Origin: an archaeon
GTDB lineage: Archaea; Thermoproteota; Nitrososphaeria; Nitrososphaerales; CADDZS01
Direction: 5' to 3'
Length of the DNA: 32,447 nt
Assembly (NCBI GenBank): GCA_029850555.1
Contig: JARCRS010000118.1
Span: forward strand, 1-32,447
Shown: in pieces, positions 8,602 to 16,149 of the stretch
How positions within the stretch are numbered: the stretch's first letter is position 1
Layout of the letters: every line of letters begins with the position of its first letter
Made by a program: the position numbers and the translations under genes
The notes under the pieces: generated by a model
The model's database searches: none
The model's input: the letters and a program-made list of their open reading frames with translations, nothing else
What the model was told of the DNA's origin: nothing

Positions 8602-10428
8602 TCAAGACACGAGGCGAATACACGGTCTTTTGAAAAGCTTCCAATTACCCGTTGATCGATCATATTTTGAATTTACAAATACATGCCAATTATCATCGTC
8701 GAGCTTTGGGAAATCAGCGCGATAACAGTAACCGGGCCATCTTGTCTCTTTTCGGAAGAGGGTATGCCTTAGTACTGCCTCTGCAGTGACTACCCGATGA
8801 TGAAGCTCCCAAGCTCTTTGCAGTTGATGCAAGTTCTCTGCTGCGATATGTGCCAAGTCTTCTCTCAACATCGTAAGAAGTTCCCACCCTCGATTAAGTA
8901 ATATTTCATTCGTAGTGTACATTGATCCCCAGCCGCCGACATATTCGTCCATTATTTTCTCGAGTCTCACGACAGCTTGATCGGCATACAAGTATGAGGG
9001 AGAGACTGTACCTTTTGTTATCAAGTTTCTCCCAAGCTTGAAATTCTCCATTGGTTGGAATATTTCTTTTCTAAGCTCTTCTCCTTTCCTATCCGAAACT
9101 TCTGGTTTGGAATCTGAGTGATCCATCACGTATGAGACAGCGGCTTTGCCCGCTAGCCTTCCCTCGGTGAACGAACCAGAAGAGAACTTGTGAGCCGAAC
9201 CTCCAATAGTATCACCAGCTCCGAATAGTCCCTCCACGGTGGTCATTCTATTGTACCCCCAGAAGTATTCTTTTGGAGAAACATCTTCAGGGCCGCTGGC
9301 CCAGGCCCCTGAGCATGTTGCATGCGACCCCATTATGTACGGCTCTGACATGAGCAACTCGGAAGGTGTCGTTTTGGGATCTATGTTTTGTGAAGCCCAG
9401 ACAATAGTCTGGCTCATAGTCATATCAAGGAAATCCTCGTGTCCGAGTTCCTCTTTTTCTCTCGTATCAAGAACTCTCTCGGTATGTAGATAGATGGGAT
9501 ATCTTCCTGCCTTGATCTCTCTATACATTGCATCGTTTCGAAGACAAGTGGGGAACGGTTTAGCATCCACATAATTTCCGTAGAGCGCTCTTTGATCTTC
9601 TTTGTACTTGAGCTCGTAGTCCTCGCCATAGGCATTTGTTGCTACCGCCTTCAATGCTAGGAACCACGCACCGACAGGCCCATATCCATCCTTGAATCTA
9701 GTGACCACGAGCTTGTTTTCCATTTGCGTCATTTCGGCTCCTGCTCCGATCAGAAGCCCGTATGCGGATCCGGTGCTCCAAGGTGCATACCATGTCCTGC
9801 CCGCGCCCTCGCCAACCGATCTTGGTCTGAAGATGTGGGTTGCTCCTCCAGCAGCTACGATGACCGCTTTGGCACGGAAAAGGTAGAACGTTCCATCCCT
9901 TACGCCGAAGCCCGAAGCACCCGCGATACGATTTGGATTACTTGTATCAGTTAAAAGATGAGTAATCATTATTCTATTGTAGACTTTCGTTACAGCTTTC
10001 GCCGCGGCTTCGGCGACGATCGGCTTGTACGACTCGCCGTGAATGAGAATCTGCCATCTTCCTTCTCGCTTGTAGTGTCCGGTCTGCTGGTCGTAGATTA
10101 TTGGAAGACCCCACTCCTCGAATAGATGAACGGTGGAATCGACATGTCGAGCAATGTCAAATTCAAGATCCTCTCTAACTAATCCCATCAAGTCATTTCT
10201 TGTGTAGCGAACAAAATCCTCGGGGGTATTTTCGTTCCAACGCATCCCCATGTAGCAGTTGATAGCAGAAAGACCCATCGCAACGGCTCCGCTACGCTCA
10301 ATTTGTGCTTTCTCGACAAGAACAATGTTGAGATTTCTTCCCCAATATCTTGCTTCATAAGCAGCGCCGCAGCCAGCCATTCCTCCGCCGACGATGAGAA
10401 TATCACATTCAATAGTCTTGGTCTTCAC
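8602..10428 (-). CDS. aprA: Adenylylsulfate reductase, alpha subunit
   Basis: Catalytic FAD subunit (608 residues) of dissimilatory APS reductase, which interconverts APS and sulfite + AMP. The N-terminal FAD fold is CDILIVGGGMAGCGAAYEA (residues 8-26). Family-defining stretches follow: RSGAVAMGLSAINCY, VAAGGATHIFRPRSVGEGAGRTWY, VVTRFKDGYGPVGAWF with the substrate-contacting Arg (residue 244), and GSHATCSGAWASGPED with the active-site His (369). The C-terminal helical part ends with the FRKETRWPGYCYRADFP stretch typical of AprA and the related fumarate-reductase family. Start ATG overlaps the aprB stop by 4 bases, indicating translational coupling. These residues place it in true AprA and not fumarate reductase. 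Confidence 0.97.
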   Translation of the reverse strand: MKTKTIECDILIVGGGMAGCGAAYEARYWGRNLNIVLVEKAQIERSGAVAMGLSAINCYMGMRWNENTPEDFVRYTRNDLMGLVREDLEFDIARHVDSTVHLFEEWGLPIIYDQQTGHYKREGRWQILIHGESYKPIVAEAAAKAVTKVYNRIMITHLLTDTSNPNRIAGASGFGVRDGTFYLFRAKAVIVAAGGATHIFRPRSVGEGAGRTWYAPWSTGSAYGLLIGAGAEMTQMENKLVVTRFKDGYGPVGAWFLALKAVATNAYGEDYELKYKEDQRALYGNYVDAKPFPTCLRNDAMYREIKAGRYPIYLHTERVLDTREKEELGHEDFLDMTMSQTIVWASQNIDPKTTPSELLMSEPYIMGSHATCSGAWASGPEDVSPKEYFWGYNRMTTVEGLFGAGDTIGGSAHKFSSGSFTEGRLAGKAAVSYVMDHSDSKPEVSDRKGEELRKEIFQPMENFKLGRNLITKGTVSPSYLYADQAVVRLEKIMDEYVGGWGSMYTTNEILLNRGWELLTMLREDLAHIAAENLHQLQRAWELHHRVVTAEAVLRHTLFRKETRWPGYCYRADFPKLDDDNWHVFVNSKYDRSTGNWKLFKRPCIRLVS

Positions 10429-10895
10429 TTGACTTCACTCTTTTTCTGAGAGGTTATCGCAAGTAACCCGCGGTCAGTCTTTAGATACTCTGGTTCGTGA
10501 GCAAGGAGCTCGGAACGGATATCATCAGCTCTAGGTTCTGCGTAGCTCTGAGGCGGTTTTATCGAGTTCCATCCTTTAGTGCGAATGGGGAATGTGAATT
10601 CAAGCTTTGAGTCATTCCTGTATTTTATCTTCCAATGGATCTCGTTCTTTTCCTTATCGCGCAGAACAGTGAGCTTGTGGTCCAGCGGAGCAAAATCTGC
10701 ATAGCCCCTCATGTCAATCGCATGTTGCGGACACTCCTTCACACAAGAGTAGCATTCCCAGCAGTAACTCGGCTCAATGTTGTAGGCTTTTCTTCCGTTG
10801 AAGATGCTGTTAGTTAGATGCATAATGTCGCTCGGACAGATATCAACACACTTGCCGCATCCATCGCATTTTGAAGAATAGACAAAGGTCGGCAA
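10425..10895 (-). CDS. aprB: Adenylylsulfate reductase, beta subunit
   Basis: Iron-sulfur subunit (156 residues) that passes electrons between the FAD of AprA and a membrane partner. Two [4Fe-4S] motifs are intact: CDGCGKCVDIC with a following Pro (C10, C13, C16, C20) and CWECYSCVKEC with a following Pro (C45, C48, C51, C55). The tail after residue ~65 is the AprB-specific extension that wraps AprA (DFAPLDHKLTVLRDK, then WKIKYRNDSKLEFTFPIRT). Length matches the family. It starts 8 bases after the membrane gene and overlaps aprA by 4 bases, so the three form a tight operon. Confidence 0.96.
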   Translation of the reverse strand: MPTFVYSSKCDGCGKCVDICPSDIMHLTNSIFNGRKAYNIEPSYCWECYSCVKECPQHAIDMRGYADFAPLDHKLTVLRDKEKNEIHWKIKYRNDSKLEFTFPIRTKGWNSIKPPQSYAEPRADDIRSELLAHEPEYLKTDRGLLAITSQKKSEVK

Positions 10896-10903
10896 TTGTT
10901 AAA

Positions 10904-11653
10904 TCACTTTTTTTCTAGTTCAATAGCTGTATCTTTTGTCGTGGTAATTGACCCAGTGGGAAGAAGCGGCTCTGCTCCTGTTCTTCTTTCTATTTCTTCG
11001 TAGAGTAGCGATACAGGTTTTGACACTGCATGGAAGAATTTGGTAAATGGAGCAGTTGCCAAAAGCATGATGACGAATATCATATGAATCCAAAATGAAC
11101 TTGAGACCCAGTACGTTCCTAGAGATGAATATATCATCTGCTGCGTAATAAATCCAGTCACGACTGCAAGTAAGAGAGTTGTGAGAAATAAATCTGAGCG
11201 AGTAAAACGCCAAATAGGAGCTTGCTCTCGATATCTGACATAAAACATTCCAACAAAACCGGCGATCACTAAAGCCCCACCAACATTACCAAATATCTTG
11301 ACAGGATTGTATAGTGGAAGAATGATATTTGTAGGATTTGTAAGAAATGCCAAAGTCGTTGATATTCCTAGAAACACAAATCCCCAAAAGATAGCTATAT
11401 GCGACGAGCGTTTTGTCTTGTTGCAGGTTCCTAGAACTCTGAATGTAAGAAACTCACGAGCGAATACTGTAAAAATGCTTGAAGGGAGGGAATTGCTTTT
11501 CTTATCTGATTTTGAAAATATTTGCCAATGAAAGAAATGATGAAGTGCCCCCTTGGTTTTCTTATAGACAACGCCAAGGATGACTAGGACCAAAATGATC
11601 AGTCCACCTATGTCGATCAACTGATTTGCAACAGGTAGATTCATGAAAGTCAC
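10904..11653 (-). CDS. Membrane cytochrome-b-like subunit of APS reductase (AprM/QmoC-type)
   Basis: A 249-residue membrane protein with about five hydrophobic helices, near residues 13-30, 85-104, 121-139, 155-174 and 187-204. It resembles the nitrate-reductase-gamma/HdrE/QmoC membrane family, which carries b hemes and exchanges electrons with quinones. Histidines placed to bind heme are H85 (SSHIAIFWGF), H190 (FWIHMIF) and H208 (KFFHAVSKP). The soluble C-terminal tail is polar. Some sulfur-oxidising bacteria have a small membrane gene (aprM) next to aprBA, and sulfate reducers have QmoC; the order here (membrane gene, aprB, aprA, sat) resembles the first, but the sequence type is closer to QmoC's membrane half as far as I can judge. 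No QmoA or QmoB lies in the window. Confidence 0.8.
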   Translation of the reverse strand: MTFMNLPVANQLIDIGGLIILVLVILGVVYKKTKGALHHFFHWQIFSKSDKKSNSLPSSIFTVFAREFLTFRVLGTCNKTKRSSHIAIFWGFVFLGISTTLAFLTNPTNIILPLYNPVKIFGNVGGALVIAGFVGMFYVRYREQAPIWRFTRSDLFLTTLLLAVVTGFITQQMIYSSLGTYWVSSSFWIHMIFVIMLLATAPFTKFFHAVSKPVSLLYEEIERRTGAEPLLPTGSITTTKDTAIELEKK

Positions 11654-11723
11654 AAAGGTACACCTTCTTCTTCATTTGAGCTTTCTTTACATGCATCTTT
11701 TTGTAAATTTCATAAATGGGACG

Positions 11724-11813
11724 GGCTATAAGTCGCTAGTATGCAGGCCAGATGTGTTGTAGTTTCCCGCAAATCAGTATGCCTTTGGTTTCCGGTGACT
11801 CTTTTTTTGGCAT
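11724..11813 (+). repeat. Possible diverged copies of the core repeat found at 13.2 and 32.2 kb
   Basis: In the gap between the membrane subunit gene and the cyclase gene, GGCTATAAGTCGC followed by TAGTATGCAG (11724-11746) resembles the core at 13388-13414. A second stretch, CCCGCAAATCAGTATG (11766-11781), resembles the ATTCGCAAATATAGTATG core of 13230-13264. A run of seven T at 11802-11808 is followed by GGCATG. The similarity is partial and could be chance. The rest of this 214-base gap holds upstream sequence of the apr operon and nothing else I can name. Confidence 0.3.
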
Positions 11814-11867
11814 GATACATCTCACTAGATTCCTCGTCTAATATGATTTCTTCGGGACCTACTTTCA

Positions 11868-12518
11868 TTAAGAAACCAAAGCAAGCGCTCTGACCGAGGC
11901 AGCGCTTCCGCCAGTTAGGGCAATCGGTGCGCCTACGAAGAGAAACTGCTTGTCTACGAGTTTGTCGAGATTAGTGAGATTTTCGTATATACTGATGACT
12001 TTGGGAAGTAGTGTCTTGTGGGCGGGAAACTGTGCGTAATCCGGACCCGGAGCATCAAATCCTACAGCTTCAACACCGAGTTCAACGATATACTTGCAGG
12101 CGTCGTCGCTTAGCTGAGGATGATTGAGCCATTCACTTGTGAGTGATTTAGAGGTATAACCTGTGTGAAAGAAGAGCATCCAGCCCAGTCCGACGTTTTG
12201 GCCACTTTTTTCTAATCTTGAAGAAATATCATTTCTAGTGATAGCGTATTTGGGAGCTTGTTTTGTAAAATCAAGCAAAATCCCTTTTGCCACATACTTT
12301 TTGATTGGGACCTTGTCTATAGTTAGTGCTCCTTCGACAAAGTGACCTGGCGAATCGACGTGTGTTGCGGAATGCTCAGCGAAACTCCAAATGAATGAAG
12401 CATATCCGTTGTCCCGAACGGTTGTGAAAATTGCGCGCAGTGGCTGGGGATATCCTGGATAAACTGGGGTGTCCAAACTTGTCATCGGGACCGAGAGATC
12501 AGCTACTTCCTTAAACAT
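11868..12518 (-). CDS. Cyclase-family amidohydrolase (kynurenine formamidase-like)
   Basis: A metal-dependent hydrolase of the cyclase/KynB family (about 216 residues). The metal-binding motif H-x-G-T-H-x-D-x-P-x-H is present as EHSATHVDSPGHF, with the usual Gly replaced by Ala; the later acidic segment EAVGFDAPGPDYAQFPAHKTLL matches the conserved GxDxxSxD...H region. The C-terminus ends FLFVGAPIALTGGSAASVRALALV, a family feature. I chose the ATG at 12518 because it aligns with the paralogue at 16150; the frame stays open to a TTG at 12581. Substrate is not determined: the family includes formylkynurenine, cyclic amides and other amide or ester substrates. A 49-bp scrap of a relative lies at 6332-6380. 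Confidence 0.85.
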   Translation of the reverse strand: MFKEVADLSVPMTSLDTPVYPGYPQPLRAIFTTVRDNGYASFIWSFAEHSATHVDSPGHFVEGALTIDKVPIKKYVAKGILLDFTKQAPKYAITRNDISSRLEKSGQNVGLGWMLFFHTGYTSKSLTSEWLNHPQLSDDACKYIVELGVEAVGFDAPGPDYAQFPAHKTLLPKVISIYENLTNLDKLVDKQFLFVGAPIALTGGSAASVRALALVS

Positions 12519-12670
12519 CGGGTCTGTTTGTTTATTTTCTTCCTGTGTGAGCAAAATAGTTTCAGCACTTCCTAAAGGCAAGAACCTAGCATTTCTGACT
12601 AGAGATTAAGCCTTTTGGTTCGCATGTAAAGAGGTGTACCTGAAGTTATTTAGAGCAACACAATTTTGCG

Positions 12671-12892
12671 TTATTTCTTGATGGATGCTTCTTCGACCAA
12701 AGGGATATAAACGGCCTCGAAATGGCAAGTTTGAAGATACAAATGCTTTGGAAAGATTTCTACCGTCAATAAGTTGTTCTCCTTCTTGAGTTCTCTTGAA
12801 AGAAAAAATGTGGTCGATCTCTTCGATAGAGTTTCTTTGACTAGGAGTTTCCGCTCTTCTTGGTTGATAGGCGTAAGAGCTCGTTTCCTCTT
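12671..12892 (-). pseudogene. Protein-like open fragment without a start codon
   Basis: On the minus strand an open stretch of 73 codons runs between a TAA at 12893-12895 and a TAA at 12671-12673. Its translation looks coding in composition: LTPINQEERKLLVKETLSK, then FFLSRELKKENNLLTVEIFP, then LYLQTCHFEAVYIPLVEE. There is no ATG or GTG start. A longer ATG-initiated frame over the same DNA (12606-12950) is rich in Ser, Arg and Gln and looks out of frame. The likely reading is the tail of a decayed gene of unknown family. No flanking partner is identifiable. Confidence 0.35.
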
Positions 12893-12990
12893 TTAGGGGC
12901 TCCTCATTTGCTTTAAATCCAGTCATCAAGGACCCCCACCACCCCCTCATCTACATGCCATAGTGCCAGATTGCCATTGATTGACTTCTT

Positions 12991-13006
12991 GCGCACACTT
13001 GTGCGC
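12991..13006. repeat. Short palindrome
   Basis: GCGCACA, two bases, TGTGCGC: a perfect 7-bp inverted repeat with a 2-base centre. Too tight for an RNA hairpin loop, so a protein-binding site or chance are the options. It lies upstream of nothing obvious. Confidence 0.35.
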
Positions 13007-13121
13007 TTCCTTACCCTTTCACTTTTGTAGATTGCACACTCATTGTGCCCTAAACAATGGCCCCTATAGATTCACTTTATGATAATCGGCCGAGAGTTCC
13101 GTTAGTTTTGTTTGATTCAAC

Positions 13122-13344
13122 TGATATCATTGGAATTGATAGATACAATTTGAAGAGCCCTAGCTATGTCTTCCACAGAGGCGCAGGATTAATCTAGCTT
13201 CTTTCATGGTCACAGAAAAAAACGGTGGCTGACATACTATATTTGCGAATAAAGCAATTGTTTGCAGTACGCCTAGATTTAGCCCTGATTCCTTATTACA
13301 GAAAAAAACCGCGATTGACATACTATCAGTAGAAATAGCTATTG
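13122..13344 (-). repeat. Long repeat, copy A (inverted relative to copy B at 32165-32385)
   Basis: Read on the minus strand, these 223 bases match 32165-32385 almost base for base. Differences seen are one C/T change and a short replaced stretch inside the second core. The copy contains two cores: 13316-13344, which reads GCTATTTCTACTGATAG then TATGTCA, and 13230-13264, which reads TTATTCGCAAATATAG then TATGTCA. Each core is followed, after seven bases, by TTTTTTTCTG. Core spacing is about 86 bases. Outside these limits the two loci diverge abruptly, except for a further related core at 13388-13414. Confidence 0.9.
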
Positions 13345-13387
13345 CTCGCTGTTTGTCTTTATATTGCCGCAATAGAAGGATAGAGCT

Positions 13388-13414
13388 CTACATACTGTGC
13401 GAGAATAGCCATTG
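13388..13414 (-). repeat. Additional core of the repeat family next to copy A
   Basis: On the minus strand this reads CAATGGCTATTCTCGCAC then AGTATGTAG. It shares CAAT-N-GCTAT and AGTATGT with the other cores, and TTCTCGCA with their TTCGCA form. It lies 72 bases beyond the outermost core of copy A, in the same orientation and in step with the ~70-86-base spacing, but outside the part that matches copy B. Confidence 0.65.
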
Positions 13415-13661
13415 TTGTTTCAAAGTTGGTTTTTCCATGGATGCATAAAGAAACCTTTGTAAGGATCCTCCTGCCATGGATTTCAGCTCCTGATTGTTAG
13501 CTTACCAAATTTTTAATTGAGCATAGCTAAAGGTACATTTGACATTTGGCAGCCGAATACTTGGATAATAGATGCCTCTTACAATTAGGAGATCTTATTT
13601 TTGAAAAGGCCGGAAGTTAATTTCCTCGTACATCTCTTGGGATATCGATTCCCTCCTTTCA

Positions 13662-13681
13662 GAGTTTTGTTGACAAAACTC
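13662..13681. repeat. 20-bp perfect palindrome
   Basis: GAGTTTTGT, TG, ACAAAACTC: 9-bp arms around two bases. It is in the gap upstream of no obvious minus- or plus-strand promoter; the nearest gene is the cupin, whose 3' end is 159 bases away. It could be an operator, a short cruciform or the trace of a mobile-element end. Confidence 0.4.
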
Positions 13682-13839
13682 ATCAGGGCAAGAACCCCTT
13701 TTTGAAATGAGATTGATTGAAATGGATTCACTGAGCTCTGAACTAGGAATCCTGAATCATGCCCTAATTGTTCCCGTACAGTTGCAGGGTCAATAAATTG
13801 TTTCGTAGGGAGCTGATCTGTTTGCTAACTTTAATATCT

Positions 13840-14211
13840 TCAATCGCTGTCCGGTGGAAGAGCTTCTTTCACATAATCCTCGCGCTCTGGAGTGAAAAAG
13901 TCCAAGATTACGCATTCCTCATCCGTCTTTAACTCGTGAAATACTCCCGGGGGAATAAAGTAGGCGTCGCCGCGTTTCATCTGCCAAGTAGATTCTCCGA
14001 CGCGAAATTTGCCCCCTCCTTCAAGGAATACCCCGTATTGTGCATGCGGGTGGTTATGCAAAGCAAACGTCTTTCCCGACTCGATTTTGTATAAAACCAT
14101 GAGACCACTCGTAGAGTGGGAGAGCATCCGTCTTTTCACCCCGAGCATTATCTCTTTCCAAGCTTCAGGCTTGTCATGCCAAAATGAAGCTTGAGAATAA
14201 CTCGCTGACAT
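13840..14211 (-). CDS. Small cupin-domain protein
   Basis: A single-domain cupin of 123 residues, a beta-barrel that binds a metal or small ligand. Motif 1 is seen as HNHPHAQYGVFLEGGGKF (H52, H54, with Gln58 where Glu is common) and motif 2 as GDAYFIPPGVFHEL with H92. C-terminus is acidic. Such stand-alone cupins act as small-molecule sensors, isomerases or dioxygenase-like enzymes, and substrate cannot be told from sequence. It starts with ATG after AGGGATCA. The gene stands alone, with a 123-base gap to the PRC-like gene upstream of it on the same strand. Confidence 0.9.
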   Translation of the reverse strand: MSASYSQASFWHDKPEAWKEIMLGVKRRMLSHSTSGLMVLYKIESGKTFALHNHPHAQYGVFLEGGGKFRVGESTWQMKRGDAYFIPPGVFHELKTDEECVILDFFTPEREDYVKEALPPDSD

Positions 14212-14334
14212 TGATCCCTATCTGCAAGGGCTCTATCTAAAAGAAATTCTTTTCCCAGGAGCTAGATCAGCAAGGATCTGGGCCGTTCAAATCTTTCGAG
14301 TTTGATTGCCTGCATAAGATTGGTGCGATTAGTT

Positions 14335-14655
14335 TTAGGGGACACTCGATGGAGAAGGAGGAGCTGGCGGCGCAGTCTCTATTGTATCCAATCTCCTCTC
14401 TTCAAGCTTATTCTCATCTTCTTGAAGGAACGGATACATTCCCATCATGACCTCGGCTTCAGTAGCTCGTAGCCAAACTTTATCCCCGTCAAAGGTCGCG
14501 ATAGAATCTCTCGGAATCTGAAGGCGTCTGCCTCCTTTCTCTGAAACGATGAGATTAGAATCCAATTCCTTTACGGGACCTAGATCGTGATTGTCGCAGC
14601 TTTTCACATCTTTCTTCAGAATGTCATTGTCGTTCCACATCTTAAGTTGCTTCAT
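14335..14655 (-). CDS. PRC-barrel-like small protein
   Basis: About 106 residues. The middle (VKSCDNHDLGPVKELDSNLIVSEKG, then RRLQIPRDSIATFDGDKVWLRATEAEV) has the strand pattern of PRC-barrel/DUF2171-type domains, which often bind proteins or RNA and occur in stress or RNA-processing proteins. The tail is acidic then Pro/Ser-rich and probably disordered. The ATG at 14655 is preferred; a GTG at 14661 would add two residues. No operon partner is obvious, as the neighbouring minus-strand gene ends 79 bases upstream. Function is unknown. Confidence 0.65.
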   Translation of the reverse strand: MKQLKMWNDNDILKKDVKSCDNHDLGPVKELDSNLIVSEKGGRRLQIPRDSIATFDGDKVWLRATEAEVMMGMYPFLQEDENKLEERRLDTIETAPPAPPSPSSVP

Positions 14656-14734
14656 TTCCACTCATTGCTCCGCAGATTGTAATAGATAGGGATCCATGAT
14701 ATTAATTGAAAATAGAAAGAAATCTAGAAGATGA

Positions 14735-16006
14735 TTATGAATTGACCTGGTCTTCAGTCTCTGATGAAGGTTGACTTTCTATCTTTTCAATTCGAGGCGG
14801 ATTCTGAGATATCTCGCCTTTATCTAGTCGAATGCGATCTTCTTCTGTCTCAATCGCATCGAGCCAGTTGAGGTACAAGTCGAGCGCCGGGACAGGATCG
14901 AATATCCTGTTCGAGCCAATCTTCAGCAAACTGAAGCCGTTTTCCTCCTTGGGTTTGTAATAGTGAGCAGGGTCTAGGAAGAGAACCCAAGGAAATGTCC
15001 CCTGGCTAGAGGAATTTTCGATTGAACTTAGAGCGTTCAAAAAGAATTGCTTCTGAAGGTCTTCTGCAGAAAGAACCTGCGGAGCAGTTGGATTATCAGA
15101 GCGAATCTCTAAAGGATTCATTTTTGCTCCCTCTCTCGTATATCCAAATTCAATGTTGATCACTGGTTTCTTTGTCACGTGTGCAATGTGGTTAACCTTC
15201 CTTCCTATATTTTGACCGCGAGGAGGGATCTTTGTAAAATAATTCGGATAATTGTCAAGCCCAATGATGTCAATATTTTTCAATCGTCGCATAGCTTCGG
15301 CAACATCCAACCTATAGTTATTCATCCTTTGTCTTGCATCTTTCTCAAGGAATCCCATCTTCGAGAAGACAGTTTGGGCTGCAAGAATAAAACTAGTCTG
15401 AGAGTTCCAGTCCTCGGCCGGATCGTCAGCCTCAAAGTTAACCATGGTTAGGGAATTAGGAGAGGCCTCTTTGATTCCCTTCAGAATATGTCCCAGTCTC
15501 TTGAATTTCAAGTCCTTGTTAACAGATAATTCGAGCCAAGATAGAGGAGTTTCCCTCCATGCCACGCTCGGCAATGATTGAAGTATCCATTCCTTTGTAT
15601 CTATCTCATTTTCGACTCCGTAGATTATCCTTCGATTGTACTTTCCGATCCTCGTTTCTATTTGCTTTACTGCCTTGAAGGAATCGCCGTATGACTCATC
15701 TACGAAACTTCGTAGTCTTGCTGCGTTTATCACCCCTACGTTTTCCTTCACACCAACTTCGATTGGAATCACGAGATTGAATCCTGCTTCAGCGAACTTT
15801 TCAATAGAGTCAAGATGCGATATTCCGCTGGGGCCCTTTATACGAAGCCTTCGCGATGGTATAGGATGAATCCTAACCCATTCGATCGGAGTCTTCCTCA
15901 GAAACTCTATGGTCTCGACACACGAGTCTCGCGACTCTGGAGAGTGGACATTGATTCCCTTTAGGAACTCTTCCTCGAGTCCCTTTATCCTCGCAGGCAG
16001 GGGCAC
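14735..16006 (-). CDS. Putative clan GH-A glycoside hydrolase (TIM-barrel)
   Basis: A soluble protein of about 423 residues with the layout of clan-A glycosidases. IIYGVENEID carries the Asn-Glu pair expected for the acid/base at the end of strand 4. VINIEFGYT carries the Glu expected for the nucleophile at the end of strand 7. Other barrel strands are GINVHSP, EWVRIHPIP, FNLVIPIEVG, LTMVNFEADDP, DIIGLDNYPNY and WVLFLDPAHYY. No signal peptide is seen, so it would act in the cytosol. The exact GH family and sugar are not recognisable. Start is uncertain: the GTG at 16006 sits three bases after GGAGG, while the frame is open to a TTG at 16084. The C-terminal ~30 residues are polar and probably disordered. 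Confidence 0.62.
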   Translation of the reverse strand: MPLPARIKGLEEEFLKGINVHSPESRDSCVETIEFLRKTPIEWVRIHPIPSRRLRIKGPSGISHLDSIEKFAEAGFNLVIPIEVGVKENVGVINAARLRSFVDESYGDSFKAVKQIETRIGKYNRRIIYGVENEIDTKEWILQSLPSVAWRETPLSWLELSVNKDLKFKRLGHILKGIKEASPNSLTMVNFEADDPAEDWNSQTSFILAAQTVFSKMGFLEKDARQRMNNYRLDVAEAMRRLKNIDIIGLDNYPNYFTKIPPRGQNIGRKVNHIAHVTKKPVINIEFGYTREGAKMNPLEIRSDNPTAPQVLSAEDLQKQFFLNALSSIENSSSQGTFPWVLFLDPAHYYKPKEENGFSLLKIGSNRIFDPVPALDLYLNWLDAIETEEDRIRLDKGEISQNPPRIEKIESQPSSETEDQVNS

Positions 16007-16149
16007 TCTCCTCCAAAATAGCAATCTTGGAGAATGGATTGCTTCAAAGTTAAGACTATGAACAATAAATCTAAAGCAAGGCAATGTATTTCTGTTATTC
16101 TAGAATCATTGTCGTTTGTTTTTGATTCCAAAAGGGAGTTGGTTAGAGA

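Larger units (their letters stand above)
12951..13839. other. 889-base intergenic region: repeat cluster and palindromes, no intact gene
   Basis: No complete gene is visible. Contents, left to right: a palindrome at 12991-13006; a possible diverged repeat core at 13050-13089; the ~222-bp inverted repeat copy at 13122-13344; a third core at 13388-13414; a 20-bp palindrome at 13662-13681. On the minus strand 13585-13824 is open for 79 codons without a usable start, with a protein-like middle (QFIDPATVREQLGHDSGFLV); it may be another gene remnant but I cannot name it. Confidence 0.6.

Noticed and set aside
12606-12950. 114-codon minus-strand ORF starting MRGWWGSL
   Set aside because: Composition is Ser/Arg/Gln-rich with no hydrophobic periodicity; another frame over the same DNA looks more like coding sequence.
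13160-13372. 70-codon minus-strand ORF
   Set aside because: Lies wholly in the repeat copy A and its flank; frame is not shared with copy B past the first core.
14281-14310. tRNA T-arm-like GTTCAAATC
   Set aside because: No acceptor-stem pairing, anticodon arm or D arm can be built around it.
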